DNA of 64,000 bases from JBBDYH01 sp040901795 (GCA_040901795.1 JBBDYH010000126.1:20857-84856); one strand, 5' to 3'; shown: positions 16,456 through 24,994, counted from the stretch's first letter. Notes: generated by a model not told the origin, from the sequence alone. Made by a program: numbers and translations.

Positions 16456-17235
16456 CTAAGGCCCGACCGCTTCCGACTCACCCGCCAGCTTGGTTTCCGA
16501 CCGCACTCGCGCCTTCAACGACGGCACAAACATCGGCACGCGCCGCCGGTAGGCCTCGTACTGGTTGCCATAGAACGATACCAAATCGCGCTCCTCGATA
16601 ACCGCCGCGACCGCCATATACGCAGTCAACACACCCGCAAACAATAAATGGCGCACCGTCATCGTCGGCGTGGCCCAAAAGGCGAGCGCCCAGCCGAGAT
16701 ACAGGGGATGCCGCACCCGGCTATACAAGAGCGGCGTGCGAAACGGCAGCGGCGTGTATTCCCGTCCTTGAAAGTACAGCCATACCTGCCGCGTACCGAA
16801 CAGGTCGAAATGGCTGATCATCAGGCTCACTGCCGGCACCATCAGCCAGCCGGCGGCGAACAGGCCAATTAAGATCGCCCGGCCCACGCTGTTCTGTACG
16901 TCCCAAACGACCACGTCGATCGCCCGCCGTTGCCACATCAACAGCACCGTCACGGCGCACGAAGCCAGCACGTATGTGCTCCGCTCAATCGGCCGTGGAA
17001 CCATGCGCATCCACACCTCTTTGAATCCCGGCCGCGCCATCCAAGAGTGTTGCACCGCGAAGACGCCGAGCAGCAGTAAATCGACCACCACCGCCCAACC
17101 GATCGGACCGCCCGGGGGTAAGTCGATGCTCTTGGGCACGAACCAGTTGCCCACGAACGCGGCCATGTAGGCGAATGTGGCCAAAAACAGCAGGTGACAG
17201 GCTATCCCATACAACAAGAAAGACCAGCGCTTCAT
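16456..17235 (-). CDS. mddA: methanethiol S-methyltransferase (MddA/NnrU-like integral membrane protein)
   Basis: Predicted to methylate methanethiol with S-adenosylmethionine, giving dimethyl sulfide. The 259-aa protein has about six membrane helices from MKRWSFLLYGIACHLLFLAT onward. The C-terminal part carries SRVRHPLYLGWALAFWATP, then HLLFAGVLTAYM, IEERDL and YRRRVPMFVP, the arrangement seen in MddA and in other SAM-dependent isoprenylcysteine-methyltransferase-like membrane enzymes. The start at 17235 removes an upstream extension with no membrane character. MddA and NnrU families are close, so the substrate is inferred from motif resemblance, not proven. Confidence 0.8.
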   Translation of the reverse strand: MKRWSFLLYGIACHLLFLATFAYMAAFVGNWFVPKSIDLPPGGPIGWAVVVDLLLLGVFAVQHSWMARPGFKEVWMRMVPRPIERSTYVLASCAVTVLLMWQRRAIDVVVWDVQNSVGRAILIGLFAAGWLMVPAVSLMISHFDLFGTRQVWLYFQGREYTPLPFRTPLLYSRVRHPLYLGWALAFWATPTMTVRHLLFAGVLTAYMAVAAVIEERDLVSFYGNQYEAYRRRVPMFVPSLKARVRSETKLAGESEAVGP

Positions 17236-17409
17236 GACGACGTCCGGTGGTTGATAGCCGCCCGCTGAAGAAGGCCGCAACAATCGAGACGCACGGCGAA
17301 TTGGCCGCCATATCGGCCCGTTTGTTTGACGATCGCCATTGAAGTTACCATACTCGCCGGATAGCTGCATCTAGCGCTTTTCACAATGTTGTATTCGGAG
17401 TCCACGACC

Positions 17410-18144
17410 ATGCCTCGCTGCTGCTCGCCCTGCAAACTACAACTGCTCGTCTCGATCTCGCTCGTCGCCATATTGACCGCCGCCGCGCTCGCACAGCGGG
17501 AGTACAAAAGCGGCAAAGTCTGGCCCGAGCCGAAGGTCATCGAACCGGGTCGCACCGACGACGGCCCTCCAAGTGATGCGATCGTTCTCTTCGATGGCAA
17601 GGACCTGTCGCAGTGGGAAGGTGGCGACCGCTGGCGAATCGACGATGGCGTGGCCACCGTCCGCGGCGGCGGCATTCAGACGAAGCGGTCCTTCGGCGAT
17701 TGCCAATTGCACGTCGAGTGGGCCTCGCCCGCAGAGGTCGCCGGCTCGGGCCAGGGTCGCGGCAACAGCGGCGTGTACCTGATGGGCCGCTACGAAATCC
17801 AGGTGCTCGACTCGTACAAGAATCACACCTACCCCGACGGTTCGGCCGGCGCGCTTTACAAGCAGTCACCTCCGCTGGTCAACGCCTCGCGGAAACCGGG
17901 CGAATGGCAATCGTTCGACATCATCTTCACCGCGCCGCGATTCAAAGACGGCAAGCTGGCCAAACCGGGTTACGTCACTGTATTTCACAACGGAGTGCTG
18001 ATCCAGAACCACACTCAGATCGAAGGCACGACGGCCTGGGACGCCGCGCCTGCCTACGAGCCGCATCCCGAAAAGCAGCCGCTGCAACTGCAAAACCACG
18101 GCAACCCGGTGCGCTATCGGAATATTTGGATCCGCGAGCTGTGA
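17410..18144 (+). CDS. secreted DUF1080 (3-keto-disaccharide hydrolase-like) protein
   Basis: A 244-aa exported protein: signal peptide MPRCCSPCKLQLLVSISLVA ending near ALAQ, then one DUF1080 beta-sandwich. Family hallmarks are DAIVLFDGKDLSQWEG, GNSGVYLMGRYEIQVLDSY, VFHNGVLIQNH and LQLQNHGNPVRYRNIWIREL at the C-terminus. DUF1080 proteins are expanded in planctomycetes; some members hydrolyse 3-keto-glycosides. The ATG at 17410 is used (GGAG nine bases before) instead of the TTG at 17386. A second DUF1080 gene is at 45976-46959. Confidence 0.9.
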   Translation: MPRCCSPCKLQLLVSISLVAILTAAALAQREYKSGKVWPEPKVIEPGRTDDGPPSDAIVLFDGKDLSQWEGGDRWRIDDGVATVRGGGIQTKRSFGDCQLHVEWASPAEVAGSGQGRGNSGVYLMGRYEIQVLDSYKNHTYPDGSAGALYKQSPPLVNASRKPGEWQSFDIIFTAPRFKDGKLAKPGYVTVFHNGVLIQNHTQIEGTTAWDAAPAYEPHPEKQPLQLQNHGNPVRYRNIWIREL

Positions 18145-18189
18145 CGCGTAAAGAGACGGTGCAGACACGGGGGCCACTCGTGGAGTTGT

Positions 18190-18218
18190 TTGACTTCATT
18201 CGCAAATATGCGAATATT
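18190..18218 (+). promoter_or_regulatory. promoter and operator of the higBA-like pair
   Basis: TTGACT at 18190-18195 and AATATT at 18213-18218 are separated by 17 bases, a near-consensus sigma-70 spacing. Between them, at 18198-18215, lies the inverted repeat ATTCGCA-AATA-TGCGAAT with perfect 7-bp arms. Such a palindrome between -35 and -10 is where a HigA-type antitoxin would bind to repress its own operon. GAGGTCG at 18223-18229 is the ribosome site of the toxin gene. Confidence 0.65.
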
Positions 18219-18232
18219 TAGTCGAGGTCGAA

Positions 18233-18601
18233 ATGCCGCCGGTTAGCGTTGTCTTCTATCGGGAAGAAGATGGAAGCACGCCTGTGTTGGAGTGGCTCGA
18301 CAAACTATCCGCGAAAGTGCGAACGAAATGCAGGGTTCGCATCGAGCGGCTTAAGCAGTTGGGTCACGAGTTGCGGCGTCCCGAAGCGGATTACCTGCGT
18401 GATGGTATCTACGAATTGCGAATTGGTTTGCGTGGAATTAATTATCGCATTCTTTACTTCTTTCACGGAACAACGGTCGCTGTTCTGGGCACCGGACTGA
18501 TCAAGGAGCGTGCCGTTCCAGCAACGGACATTGATACAGCGGTGAAACGAAAACAAAGATTCGAACGGAATCCAGTGCTTCATACATTCACCGAGGTCTA
18601 A
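18233..18601 (+). CDS. RelE/HigB-type toxin (phage Gp49-like)
   Basis: A 122-aa protein of the RelE-like mRNA interferase superfamily. VVFYREEDGSTPVLEWLDKL begins the fold; YLRDGIYELRIGLRGINYRI and LYFFHGTTVAVLGTGLIKE follow the Gp49/HigB pattern. The C-terminal RKQRFERNP resembles the usual basic end. It precedes an XRE-type antitoxin gene by 2 bases, giving the toxin-first order typical of higBA. Expression is probably autoregulated through the palindrome at 18198-18215. Confidence 0.88.
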   Translation: MPPVSVVFYREEDGSTPVLEWLDKLSAKVRTKCRVRIERLKQLGHELRRPEADYLRDGIYELRIGLRGINYRILYFFHGTTVAVLGTGLIKERAVPATDIDTAVKRKQRFERNPVLHTFTEV

Positions 18602-18603
18602 GA

Positions 18604-18972
18604 ATGGCTCTTAGAAAGCCGAAGGCAAAGAGAGGGAAGCCAAGTTCCGACGTCGTGGAGATTCTGCACCGCCGCTATTTCGAGGGCCGACCTCAAATGT
18701 TGGCGCTACTCGACGAAGAACGCGCAAACGCCGAAGTGGCGAGGAAGATCTATGAGCTTCGCAACCAGTCCGGACTGACACAGCGTCAATTGGCAAAACT
18801 GGTGGGCACCACAGCATCTGTAATCTGCCGGCTCGAGGCCGCAGACTATGAAGGACACTCGCTGGCCATGTTGAACCGGATCGCCGCTGCCGTCAACCGA
18901 CGCGTTCAAATCCGTTTTGTGCCGATCAGGCGCGCCAAACAAAGCGTCAAGCCGCGCGACCGCTCGGCCTAA
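18604..18972 (+). CDS. HigA-type antitoxin with XRE helix-turn-helix
   Basis: A 122-aa DNA-binding antitoxin. Basic N-terminus (MALRKPKAKRGKPSSD), then a helical segment, then an HTH at about residues 46-90: KIYELRNQSGLTQRQLAKLV and SVICRLEAADYEGHSLAML. The C-terminal VQIRFVPIRRA strand is common in HigA proteins. It should neutralise the adjacent toxin and repress the operon. The 3' end overlaps the convergent membrane-protein gene by 4 bases. Confidence 0.88.
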   Translation: MALRKPKAKRGKPSSDVVEILHRRYFEGRPQMLALLDEERANAEVARKIYELRNQSGLTQRQLAKLVGTTASVICRLEAADYEGHSLAMLNRIAAAVNRRVQIRFVPIRRAKQSVKPRDRSA

Positions 18973-19316
18973 TTGAGCGGCGCGATCGGCGCCCACGGGC
19001 TCAACCACCAGGCGAAGACAACGAGAAACACCAGGCCGCCGACGATCATATTCGTACGCACACTGCCAACGCCTGGCACGCGGAGCCGATTGTAGCTGCG
19101 GCCGTACTCACGTACGGCGAACATCGCGGCAACCATCGCCAATAGAGCGTTGACCAGACCGACGAGTCGCTGAAAGAACGCCGGCAATGGCGGCACGACG
19201 AAATACACCACCACCAAAAAGGACATCAATAACAGCAGGCAGAACAGCGTCCGCTGCCCGCGCAATCCGGCGCGGACGCGCGGTCGTGTGGCTTTGATCG
19301 AGGTGGTGGGCGTCAT
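18969..19316 (-). CDS. small integral membrane protein (115 aa), hypothetical
   Basis: Begins MTPTTSIKATRPRVRAG, basic and probably cytoplasmic, then three hydrophobic segments: LFCLLLLMSFLVVVYFVVPP, a middle segment near LVNALLAMVAAMFAV, and a C-terminal one (IVGGLVFLVVFAWWLSPW). No family recognised. The upstream frame to 19484 lacks support. Divergent from the Mpo1-like gene. Confidence 0.65.
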   Translation of the reverse strand: MTPTTSIKATRPRVRAGLRGQRTLFCLLLLMSFLVVVYFVVPPLPAFFQRLVGLVNALLAMVAAMFAVREYGRSYNRLRVPGVGSVRTNMIVGGLVFLVVFAWWLSPWAPIAPLN

Positions 19317-19473
19317 GGATGTCTCACCGTGGTCTCTGAAGTGTACGTTGTTCGCTCGTCCGCGATCAATCCGAACTGCCGTGTGCGCTGTTGCGTTCCT
19401 TTGGTATGCTAGCACGCCGGGCAAGAGCAAGCCGCCAGCAACGGCCACTTCACGACTTCGAGTTACCACGCTT

Positions 19474-19833
19474 ATGAACAGCACATCAGCCGAGCAACGT
19501 TTCCAGTCCTTCGCCGAGTTCTGGCCGTTTTACGTGCGTGAGCACAGCCGGCCGGCGACACGGTGGATGCATTTTCTCGGCAGCACGCTGGTCGTCGCGC
19601 TGGTCGTCGTGGCCATCGCGGGACAGTGGTGGTGGCTGTTGGTCGCCGTGCCGATTGTCGGCTATGGCTTCGCGTGGGTCAGTCACTTTGGAATCGAACA
19701 CAACCGACCTGCCACGTTCAAATACCCGCTTTGGTCGCTGGCCGCCGATTGGAAGATGTGGCTCTTGATGCTCACCGGACAGATGGGCAAAGAGATCGAT
19801 CGCGTGAAGTCGTTACGAGGCTCTGCCTCGTAA
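19474..19833 (+). CDS. Mpo1-like (DUF962) membrane protein
   Basis: A 119-aa membrane protein. FAEFWPFYVREHSRPATRWM opens the DUF962 pattern and HFLGS follows; a hydrophobic hairpin leads to WVSHFGIEHNRPATFKYPLW. The conserved histidines (Glu-His, Met-His-Phe, Ser-His and Glu-His-Asn) match Mpo1, an Fe-dependent dioxygenase that shortens 2-hydroxy fatty acids in yeast; bacterial activity is not established here. ATG 19474 is chosen because the family starts just before FQSFAEF. The last seven codons and the stop lie inside the repeat that begins at 19812. Confidence 0.85.
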   Translation: MNSTSAEQRFQSFAEFWPFYVREHSRPATRWMHFLGSTLVVALVVVAIAGQWWWLLVAVPIVGYGFAWVSHFGIEHNRPATFKYPLWSLAADWKMWLLMLTGQMGKEIDRVKSLRGSAS

Positions 19834-19956
19834 CGCACTGCCGGCGAGGCTCTGCCTCGCGCGTGAGGCGGTCAAGCGGAACCGAGGGCAACGCGCTAGC
19901 TCGGCAGGCGGACTTGCTAAACAGTGCGTTCCCAGGCGGGAGCCTGGGAACGAGTG
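19812..19956. repeat. GTTCCCAGGC-type inverted repeat element
   Basis: Palindromes GTTACGAGGC-TCTGCCTCGTAAC, GCGAGGC-TCT-GCCTCGC and GTTCCCAGGCGGGAGCCTGGGAAC, with ACGCACTGC and AACAGTGCGT words pairing between them. Same family as 6290-6415 and 30760-30889. The left edge is inside the Mpo1-like reading frame. Confidence 0.85.
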
Positions 19957-19958
19957 AC

Positions 19959-20285
19959 TTACAGTACCACGCCGATCCGTTTCGCACGCGCACGCAAACC
20001 GGCCTCGAAGTACACCACGGGATAACGACCTTGTCGCCGCGCCCAGAAGAACGTGCTCTCGACCAGACTTCGCGGCAGCGTGCCGTCCTCCACCTTGGTG
20101 GCGACGAGCGCCAGAAAGGCAAATTCCTGCGGGCGGCGCGCCCTCAGGCCGGCTTCGAGCGTCTTTTTGAGAGTTGTTCCTGCGGCCTTTCCGAGTCCGC
20201 TCGAGGTTTGTTCTTGTCCCGACACGCCTCGGATGCCGAAGCAAAACAAGGACGCAAGTGCAGACAGCATGGCGCGACGGAGCAT
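19959..20285 (-). CDS. small secreted hypothetical protein (108 aa)
   Basis: Signal peptide MLRRAMLSALASLFCFGIRG followed by VSGQEQ, then a basic mature part with LKKTLEAGLRARRPQEFAFL and VESTFFWARRQGRYPVVYFE. The ATG at 20285 has an excellent ribosome site (AGGAGGTCATT), which decides the start against the longer frame from 20453. No family recognised. Bases 20286-20524 upstream show no gene; its promoter and that of the next gene probably lie there. Confidence 0.75.
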   Translation of the reverse strand: MLRRAMLSALASLFCFGIRGVSGQEQTSSGLGKAAGTTLKKTLEAGLRARRPQEFAFLALVATKVEDGTLPRSLVESTFFWARRQGRYPVVYFEAGLRARAKRIGVVL

Positions 20286-20524
20286 AATGACCTCCTGAAC
20301 GGAACGAAGGCGGCGGACCGAATGACGTCGCGTCTTGTATCGGATAAGGAGCAAGGCGGCAAGCCGGAAGACATGACAGTGCGGCTTCAGCGGCTTCACG
20401 GAACGGTAAACTAGGCAGCCCAGGCTAGACAACGAGGGTGAACGGATCAACAATTAAGCATTGAGACATGAGCTGTAAGCCCGATCCAGGTACGGATCGG
20501 TAGAGTGCAGCAGGGAGTGTTGCC

Positions 20525-22159
20525 ATGCAGGGCACTGTCCGGCTATTGGCCTTCTCGATGGCGAGCGTCGTGCTGCCATTTCTCTATGGTGGCGATGTCG
20601 AGCGGCCTCCTGACGTAGCACCGCTCGTCAAGACGCTGGCCAGCGACCGCTATCTTGATCGCCTTGGCGCTCTGCAAGAACTCGGTGCGCTGGCTCAGCG
20701 TGCTGCCGTCAACATGGACGTCTACCCCGCACTCAAGCGAGCCGCTGCCGATCCCGCCCTCTCGATCGATGTTCGTTTGACCCTTGCGCCGCAGTTGGAG
20801 ACTGCACGGTATCTCTGGCTAACCTGCGGCGAAAGCGGCGCCGCCAGGCGATCATCCACCGGCCAGATCGCAAGCTGGGTGGATGTCCTCGCTTCAAATG
20901 GGGGCGCCGAGCGCACGGCCGTCGGCAGGAACGGTCCCGCCCCAATTTCCGCACAGCGCGACGCTGCCGAACGTGAGCTGCTCGACGCGCTGGCGGGTGA
21001 CGTGACTGCAACAGCGGTGCAACAGGCTCTCGAAGCCGCTCTGGCGCGCGACGGGCTCGACGACGACGCGCTCGCTCGCCTTCGCCGCCTCGTCGAGTCG
21101 GCCCGTCCGGGCATCGCCGTCGAGTATTGGCAGCGGCGTCGAAATCTGACCATTCAATATTTCGTCGTCGGCGTGCCCTCGCAGGCGCCCGGCGCTATGC
21201 GGCCGACATGCTTTGACCGCGTTGCGGACGACTTTGTCTTGTGTGCGACCGGCAATGCCCTTCGTCCGGGCGAATACCCCCTCGGTGTGGCCTACCCCCA
21301 TCCGCGCGAGCAGGCGGCGTTCTTCCATCTCGTGTCGCTGCCCACGGCGCGAGAGCGGCTGATCTATCAATACGAGACGCAATCGCTGGACGCAGGCGCG
21401 CGGCTAAGCGCCGTTACCGAGCGCACGCTCGCCCCTGCGCTCGCCGGCAAGCGGCCCCTCGACGACTCGCAGTTGTGGCTCTTGGGGCAGCTCGATCAGC
21501 CGACGGTCGCCCGCCTGCTGCGGACGTACTTCGCCGAAGTCCCCGACGCGCCCTTCGACGTATCGCAGCTTGCGCCGATGCTCTCTGACGTATCGAGCGT
21601 GCATCGCACCGCATGCTTGATGCTCGCGCTCGATGGCTCGCACGAAATCGTGCCGACGTTGGTTGAAGCGGCGCAGAGCAAACGTTTTTTGCCGCTCGCA
21701 TCCGACGAGCCCCAGGCGATGGCCTGGATTGCCGCCTTGACGATCGCCGCGCGCGAGCCGTGGGACGACGTCGACGGCTGGCTGGCCGGTCTCATCCAGC
21801 ACTCGGATCGCATCAGCTTTGGACAGGGTACGGCCGGCGACGTTGGCGCCACCGCTGCCGCCATGCTGTTGGTGAGGCATGGCGAGGACCCCGCCTACTT
21901 CGGTCTGGTCGCCCGCGGGCCCCTTGAGCGCGGCTTGCACGACCGCTTCGAGGCGCCGATCAACGCGGACTACCGGCGGCGGATGTTCGAGGACCGGCTC
22001 TTCAAGCAGGTCGGCGTTACGCCCTATTATTTCGCCGATGCCACCGGCCGCGCGGCCGTCCAGAATTGGTGGCGCCGCCGGCAACCGACTCCCTCGCCCA
22101 CGCCACCGATTTACATGCTTCCCGCCCCTGCCTTCACGGCCCGCGCCGCCCGGCCGTAG
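20525..22159 (+). CDS. secreted hypothetical protein, HEAT-like (544 aa)
   Basis: An exported protein with signal peptide (MQGTVRLLAFSMASVVLPFL) and a ribosome site AGGGAGTGTTGCC. The N-terminal part has helical repeat character (PLVKTLASDRYLDRLGALQE, LGALAQRAAVNMDVYPALKR) resembling HEAT repeats that are common in planctomycete secreted proteins. A middle stretch (YFVVGVPSQAPGAMRPTCFD...EYPLGVAYPHPREQAAFFHL) looks like a globular domain I do not recognise, and repeats resume near VSSVHRTACLMLALDGSHE. The tail is Pro-rich. Function unknown. Confidence 0.8.
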   Translation: MQGTVRLLAFSMASVVLPFLYGGDVERPPDVAPLVKTLASDRYLDRLGALQELGALAQRAAVNMDVYPALKRAAADPALSIDVRLTLAPQLETARYLWLTCGESGAARRSSTGQIASWVDVLASNGGAERTAVGRNGPAPISAQRDAAERELLDALAGDVTATAVQQALEAALARDGLDDDALARLRRLVESARPGIAVEYWQRRRNLTIQYFVVGVPSQAPGAMRPTCFDRVADDFVLCATGNALRPGEYPLGVAYPHPREQAAFFHLVSLPTARERLIYQYETQSLDAGARLSAVTERTLAPALAGKRPLDDSQLWLLGQLDQPTVARLLRTYFAEVPDAPFDVSQLAPMLSDVSSVHRTACLMLALDGSHEIVPTLVEAAQSKRFLPLASDEPQAMAWIAALTIAAREPWDDVDGWLAGLIQHSDRISFGQGTAGDVGATAAAMLLVRHGEDPAYFGLVARGPLERGLHDRFEAPINADYRRRMFEDRLFKQVGVTPYYFADATGRAAVQNWWRRRQPTPSPTPPIYMLPAPAFTARAARP

Positions 22160-22178
22160 GGTTTCGCGAAGCTGCTCT

Positions 22179-22270
22179 GTAGGGAACGCCCTCCGTGGCG
22201 TTCCGGAAGCGACAGTCCGCGTTGGTAAAACAACTCGCCCAACAGAACGGCACTGAGGCCGTTCCCTACA
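22179..22270. repeat. TGTAGGGAACG-type inverted repeat
   Basis: TGTAGGGAACGCCCTCCGTG on the left is complementary to CACTGAGGCCGTTCCCTACA on the right. Sister of 8151-8255. Lies between two secreted-protein genes that read in the same direction. Confidence 0.85.
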
Positions 22271-22351
22271 GCGCCGCTTTCGCGGCCGTGGCGGCGGGGT
22301 CATAATGGGCGTCTGTCCCGATTGAACCGATTCGCGTGTGAGGTTTCTGCC

Positions 22352-24547
22352 GTGAGACGATTTGTCTGTGTTGTGTGCACCGCCGTGTTGATGGTGTCGG
22401 CGATCGCTGTTTTGCCCGAGCGCGCTCCTGCTCAAACGCTGCGCGAGCGTTTGCAAAAGGCCCGTGAGGACCGTGAAGCCGCTGCGGGACTCGATTCGGC
22501 CGACGCACGCCGGCCCCCACTCGGCCGTGGCCCCGCCGGTCGCCAGCCCGCCGGCCGGGGCGCCGCGAAGGCGCCGCCGCCGTCAGCAGCCCGGGCCCCC
22601 GCGCGCATCAACCAGACGGCCCAGTCGGCCTCGCAGTGGGTGACGTACCTCGCCCGCATGCAGCCCAAGGACGCCGCCGGATACGCCGACTTGCAGCTCG
22701 AGCAATTCGCGCAGGGCGTCTCGGCCGTCGAGTACTGGACGGCGCAGCTCGCCCAGTACGACGGCACGGAACGTGTCGACCACGTGCTGGCCATCACCGA
22801 GCGATTGCTCGCGATTAAGGACGGGATCGATCGCCAGCTCGAAACCGCCATGGCCCAGCGGACCGGCTTCGCCGACATCAAGCCGGCTGAAAAGCGGCAT
22901 GAAGCGGCGACGAGCTATTTCTGGGCGACCTCGTCGTACATCGACCTTTCCGGCCGGCTGCGCTACCTGCTGTTCGACGCCTTGAACTTCGCCGCCGATA
23001 CGGCCGTTGAGCGGCCCGAAAACTATAACCGCCTGCTCGATCTTCTCGTCCGTTACAAAAGCGGCATCGGCGCCGTTGTCGTTTCGTCGGGCCTCTTTGA
23101 TCCGCCGCCAAGTGAGGAAGGCGCCGTCCCAGTCAGCCTGCCGGCCAAGCTCCGCATCCTCCGCCTCGTCGGTGACAGTGGCAACTACGAGCTCGTGCCG
23201 GAGCTGGCGCGGTTGGTCAAGCATCCCCGCGCCACCGCGCGGCTGGTGATCGCCGCGGCCGATGCGCTGGTGCGCCTCGGTCTGCCGCAGGAGCAGCGGC
23301 CGGGGCAGGACCCCACGCTTCCCAAGCCGTCGATCACCGCGCGCGAGCTGGCCGCGCTGTTGGCGAAGCAAGACTTGCGGCGGCTCACCGCCGAAGAGCG
23401 GGCCGCACGCGACCGGCTCGTCGCCACCGTCCGGGCCGCCGCAAAGAGTGGCCTGGCCGGCGACACGTATCGCCTCGGTTCGATCGAGATCCAGCCGGGC
23501 GATTGGCTCTTGATGCGGAACCCGTCGCCGTACAACCTGTTCACCGATCTCTCGCCCGGTCTGTTCACACACGTTGGCGTGGCGGCGATCGAGCGCGGCA
23601 GCGACGGCGTGCGGCGGATGGTGATCATCGACATCCCCGAGCGCGGCCCGGAGATGCCAGCGACCAATGTCGATACGTTCGTGCAGCGGACGCGGCACTT
23701 TGTCTTCCTCCGCCATCCGGACGCCGACACGGCCCGGCAGATGGCCGAGGCCGCGGTCGCCACCGTTGGCAACGTGACCGAGTTCGACCTCAACTTCCGC
23801 ACCGACCGCGTGCTGGCGCTGCGGGGATTGCCGCTTGCCGGCCAGAAGATCCACACTTACTGCGCCGGGTATTTGTATCTCTGTGCGTTGCAGACTGACC
23901 GGCCGCGCGAGGAATTCTTCCCGCTGTCCGAAGGCCCGGCCCCCGGCTACACGGCCGACAACCTGGCCAAGTTCGGCTTCACGTTCGGCGAAGATTTTAT
24001 CTCGCCGACGGGTGCGTTCTTTTCGCCCACACTGCGGCTCGTCGGACGGCGCGATCCGATGTATGATCCCCGCCGCGAAGTCGAGGAGGCGGTGTTCGAC
24101 CATTTTGCTCAGAGTCTGATGACGCGCGAGGTGACCCCCGCGCCCGACGCGTTCCAGTTGCTGCGGCTGAAGGTCGCCGAGGCGGCCAAGGACAACCCGC
24201 TGTTGGCCAAGGCGGTGGCCGGCGCCGTCGGCGTGGCGCAGGATATGGACCTGGTGGCCGCCGCGAAAGCGAAGGCGCTGATCGAGGCGCTCGACGAGAT
24301 TGCCTACGGGGCGAGCGGCGACTTTCTCGAAGCGCGCGACGCGATCATGAGCGGCGGCACGGTCCCGCCCGGCACAAAACTCTCGGCCGCCGAGCAGTCG
24401 CGCCTCCGCGAGCTGCACACGCGTCATGCCAGCCTTGTCGATCGCTGGCAAAAGCGCCAGCTCACGCCGCGGGCGCTGCGCATCGAGCTGGTGCAGTATT
24501 ACATCGCTGAGGGCAAGCGCCGGCTGGAAGAGCGATTCTTTGAATAA
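22352..24547 (+). CDS. secreted protein with a permuted papain-like (YiiX/NlpC-P60) domain
   Basis: A 731-aa exported protein. The GTG at 22352 (TGAGG seven bases before) gives a clean signal peptide, RRFVCVVCTAVLMVSAIAVL, cut near APAQ; the TTG at 22322 is the alternative. Residues about 30-90 are Pro/Arg/Ala-rich, then a helical region to about 370. Residues about 380-540 resemble the YiiX-type circularly permuted NlpC/P60 fold: IQPGDWLLMRN, then FTHVGVAAIERG with the likely catalytic His, then IHTYCAGYLYLCALQTDRP with the likely catalytic Cys. The C-terminal 190 residues are helical. Such enzymes usually cleave amide or lipid-amide bonds at the envelope; the substrate here is unknown. Confidence 0.82.
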   Translation: MRRFVCVVCTAVLMVSAIAVLPERAPAQTLRERLQKAREDREAAAGLDSADARRPPLGRGPAGRQPAGRGAAKAPPPSAARAPARINQTAQSASQWVTYLARMQPKDAAGYADLQLEQFAQGVSAVEYWTAQLAQYDGTERVDHVLAITERLLAIKDGIDRQLETAMAQRTGFADIKPAEKRHEAATSYFWATSSYIDLSGRLRYLLFDALNFAADTAVERPENYNRLLDLLVRYKSGIGAVVVSSGLFDPPPSEEGAVPVSLPAKLRILRLVGDSGNYELVPELARLVKHPRATARLVIAAADALVRLGLPQEQRPGQDPTLPKPSITARELAALLAKQDLRRLTAEERAARDRLVATVRAAAKSGLAGDTYRLGSIEIQPGDWLLMRNPSPYNLFTDLSPGLFTHVGVAAIERGSDGVRRMVIIDIPERGPEMPATNVDTFVQRTRHFVFLRHPDADTARQMAEAAVATVGNVTEFDLNFRTDRVLALRGLPLAGQKIHTYCAGYLYLCALQTDRPREEFFPLSEGPAPGYTADNLAKFGFTFGEDFISPTGAFFSPTLRLVGRRDPMYDPRREVEEAVFDHFAQSLMTREVTPAPDAFQLLRLKVAEAAKDNPLLAKAVAGAVGVAQDMDLVAAAKAKALIEALDEIAYGASGDFLEARDAIMSGGTVPPGTKLSAAEQSRLRELHTRHASLVDRWQKRQLTPRALRIELVQYYIAEGKRRLEERFFE

Positions 24548-24946
24548 CGGTTCAAGGTTCAAGGAGATGGGAGGATGGGGAGGGGAGATGAGGGGATCGT
24601 GGAGTGCGGAGACTCGTCGCCGCTTTTGGATTTTAAACCGCGCGTTTATGGGTTTAGCCGTGTGCCACTGCTCGCCGCGAGCAGTGCTTCGCCGCGCGTC
24701 TCTTGACGCACGTGTCGGCGGATTTATTTCACCAGATTGGGTTGTTGCCGGAAATTGGGGCTTGAGCGGAAATAATTCGCGGCGCGAGAGATGCAAGTGA
24801 AAGTGCCATTGCTGGTTAGGGAAATGCAGCGGGGAATTATTGCAAAAAGAGAGGTGATTGCGCAAACAGACCGCAGTGCGGGGCGCGGAGTCGAAAGCGG
24901 GGCAGGAGGCGACCACGGGAAGTACGGAGAGGGCGTCTTGCTCATT

Positions 24947-24976
24947 TGTATACCATAAGAGTGGCACAACTGTCAA
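24947..24976 (-). promoter_or_regulatory. strong sigma-70-like promoter, copy A, no gene attached
   Basis: On the minus strand TTGACA (24976-24971) and TATACA (24952-24947) are 18 bases apart. The surrounding block is nearly the same as at 31743-31772, including AATGAG after the -10 here and CATGAC there. It reads leftward into 24548-24940, which has no convincing ORF. That 390-base stretch holds a GTGGAGTGCGGAGACTCGTCGCCGC repeat arm, a GCTCGCCGCGAGC palindrome and little else, so a noncoding transcript is possible. Confidence 0.5.
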
Positions 24977-24994
24977 GGGGTACGGATCGGTTCA

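Noticed and set aside
22583..24976. 797-aa minus-strand frame opposite the papain-like protein
   Set aside because: The plus-strand frame has a signal peptide and catalytic motifs. The minus frame is Arg/His/Gly-rich, has no domain and no ribosome site: an antisense shadow of GC-rich coding DNA.
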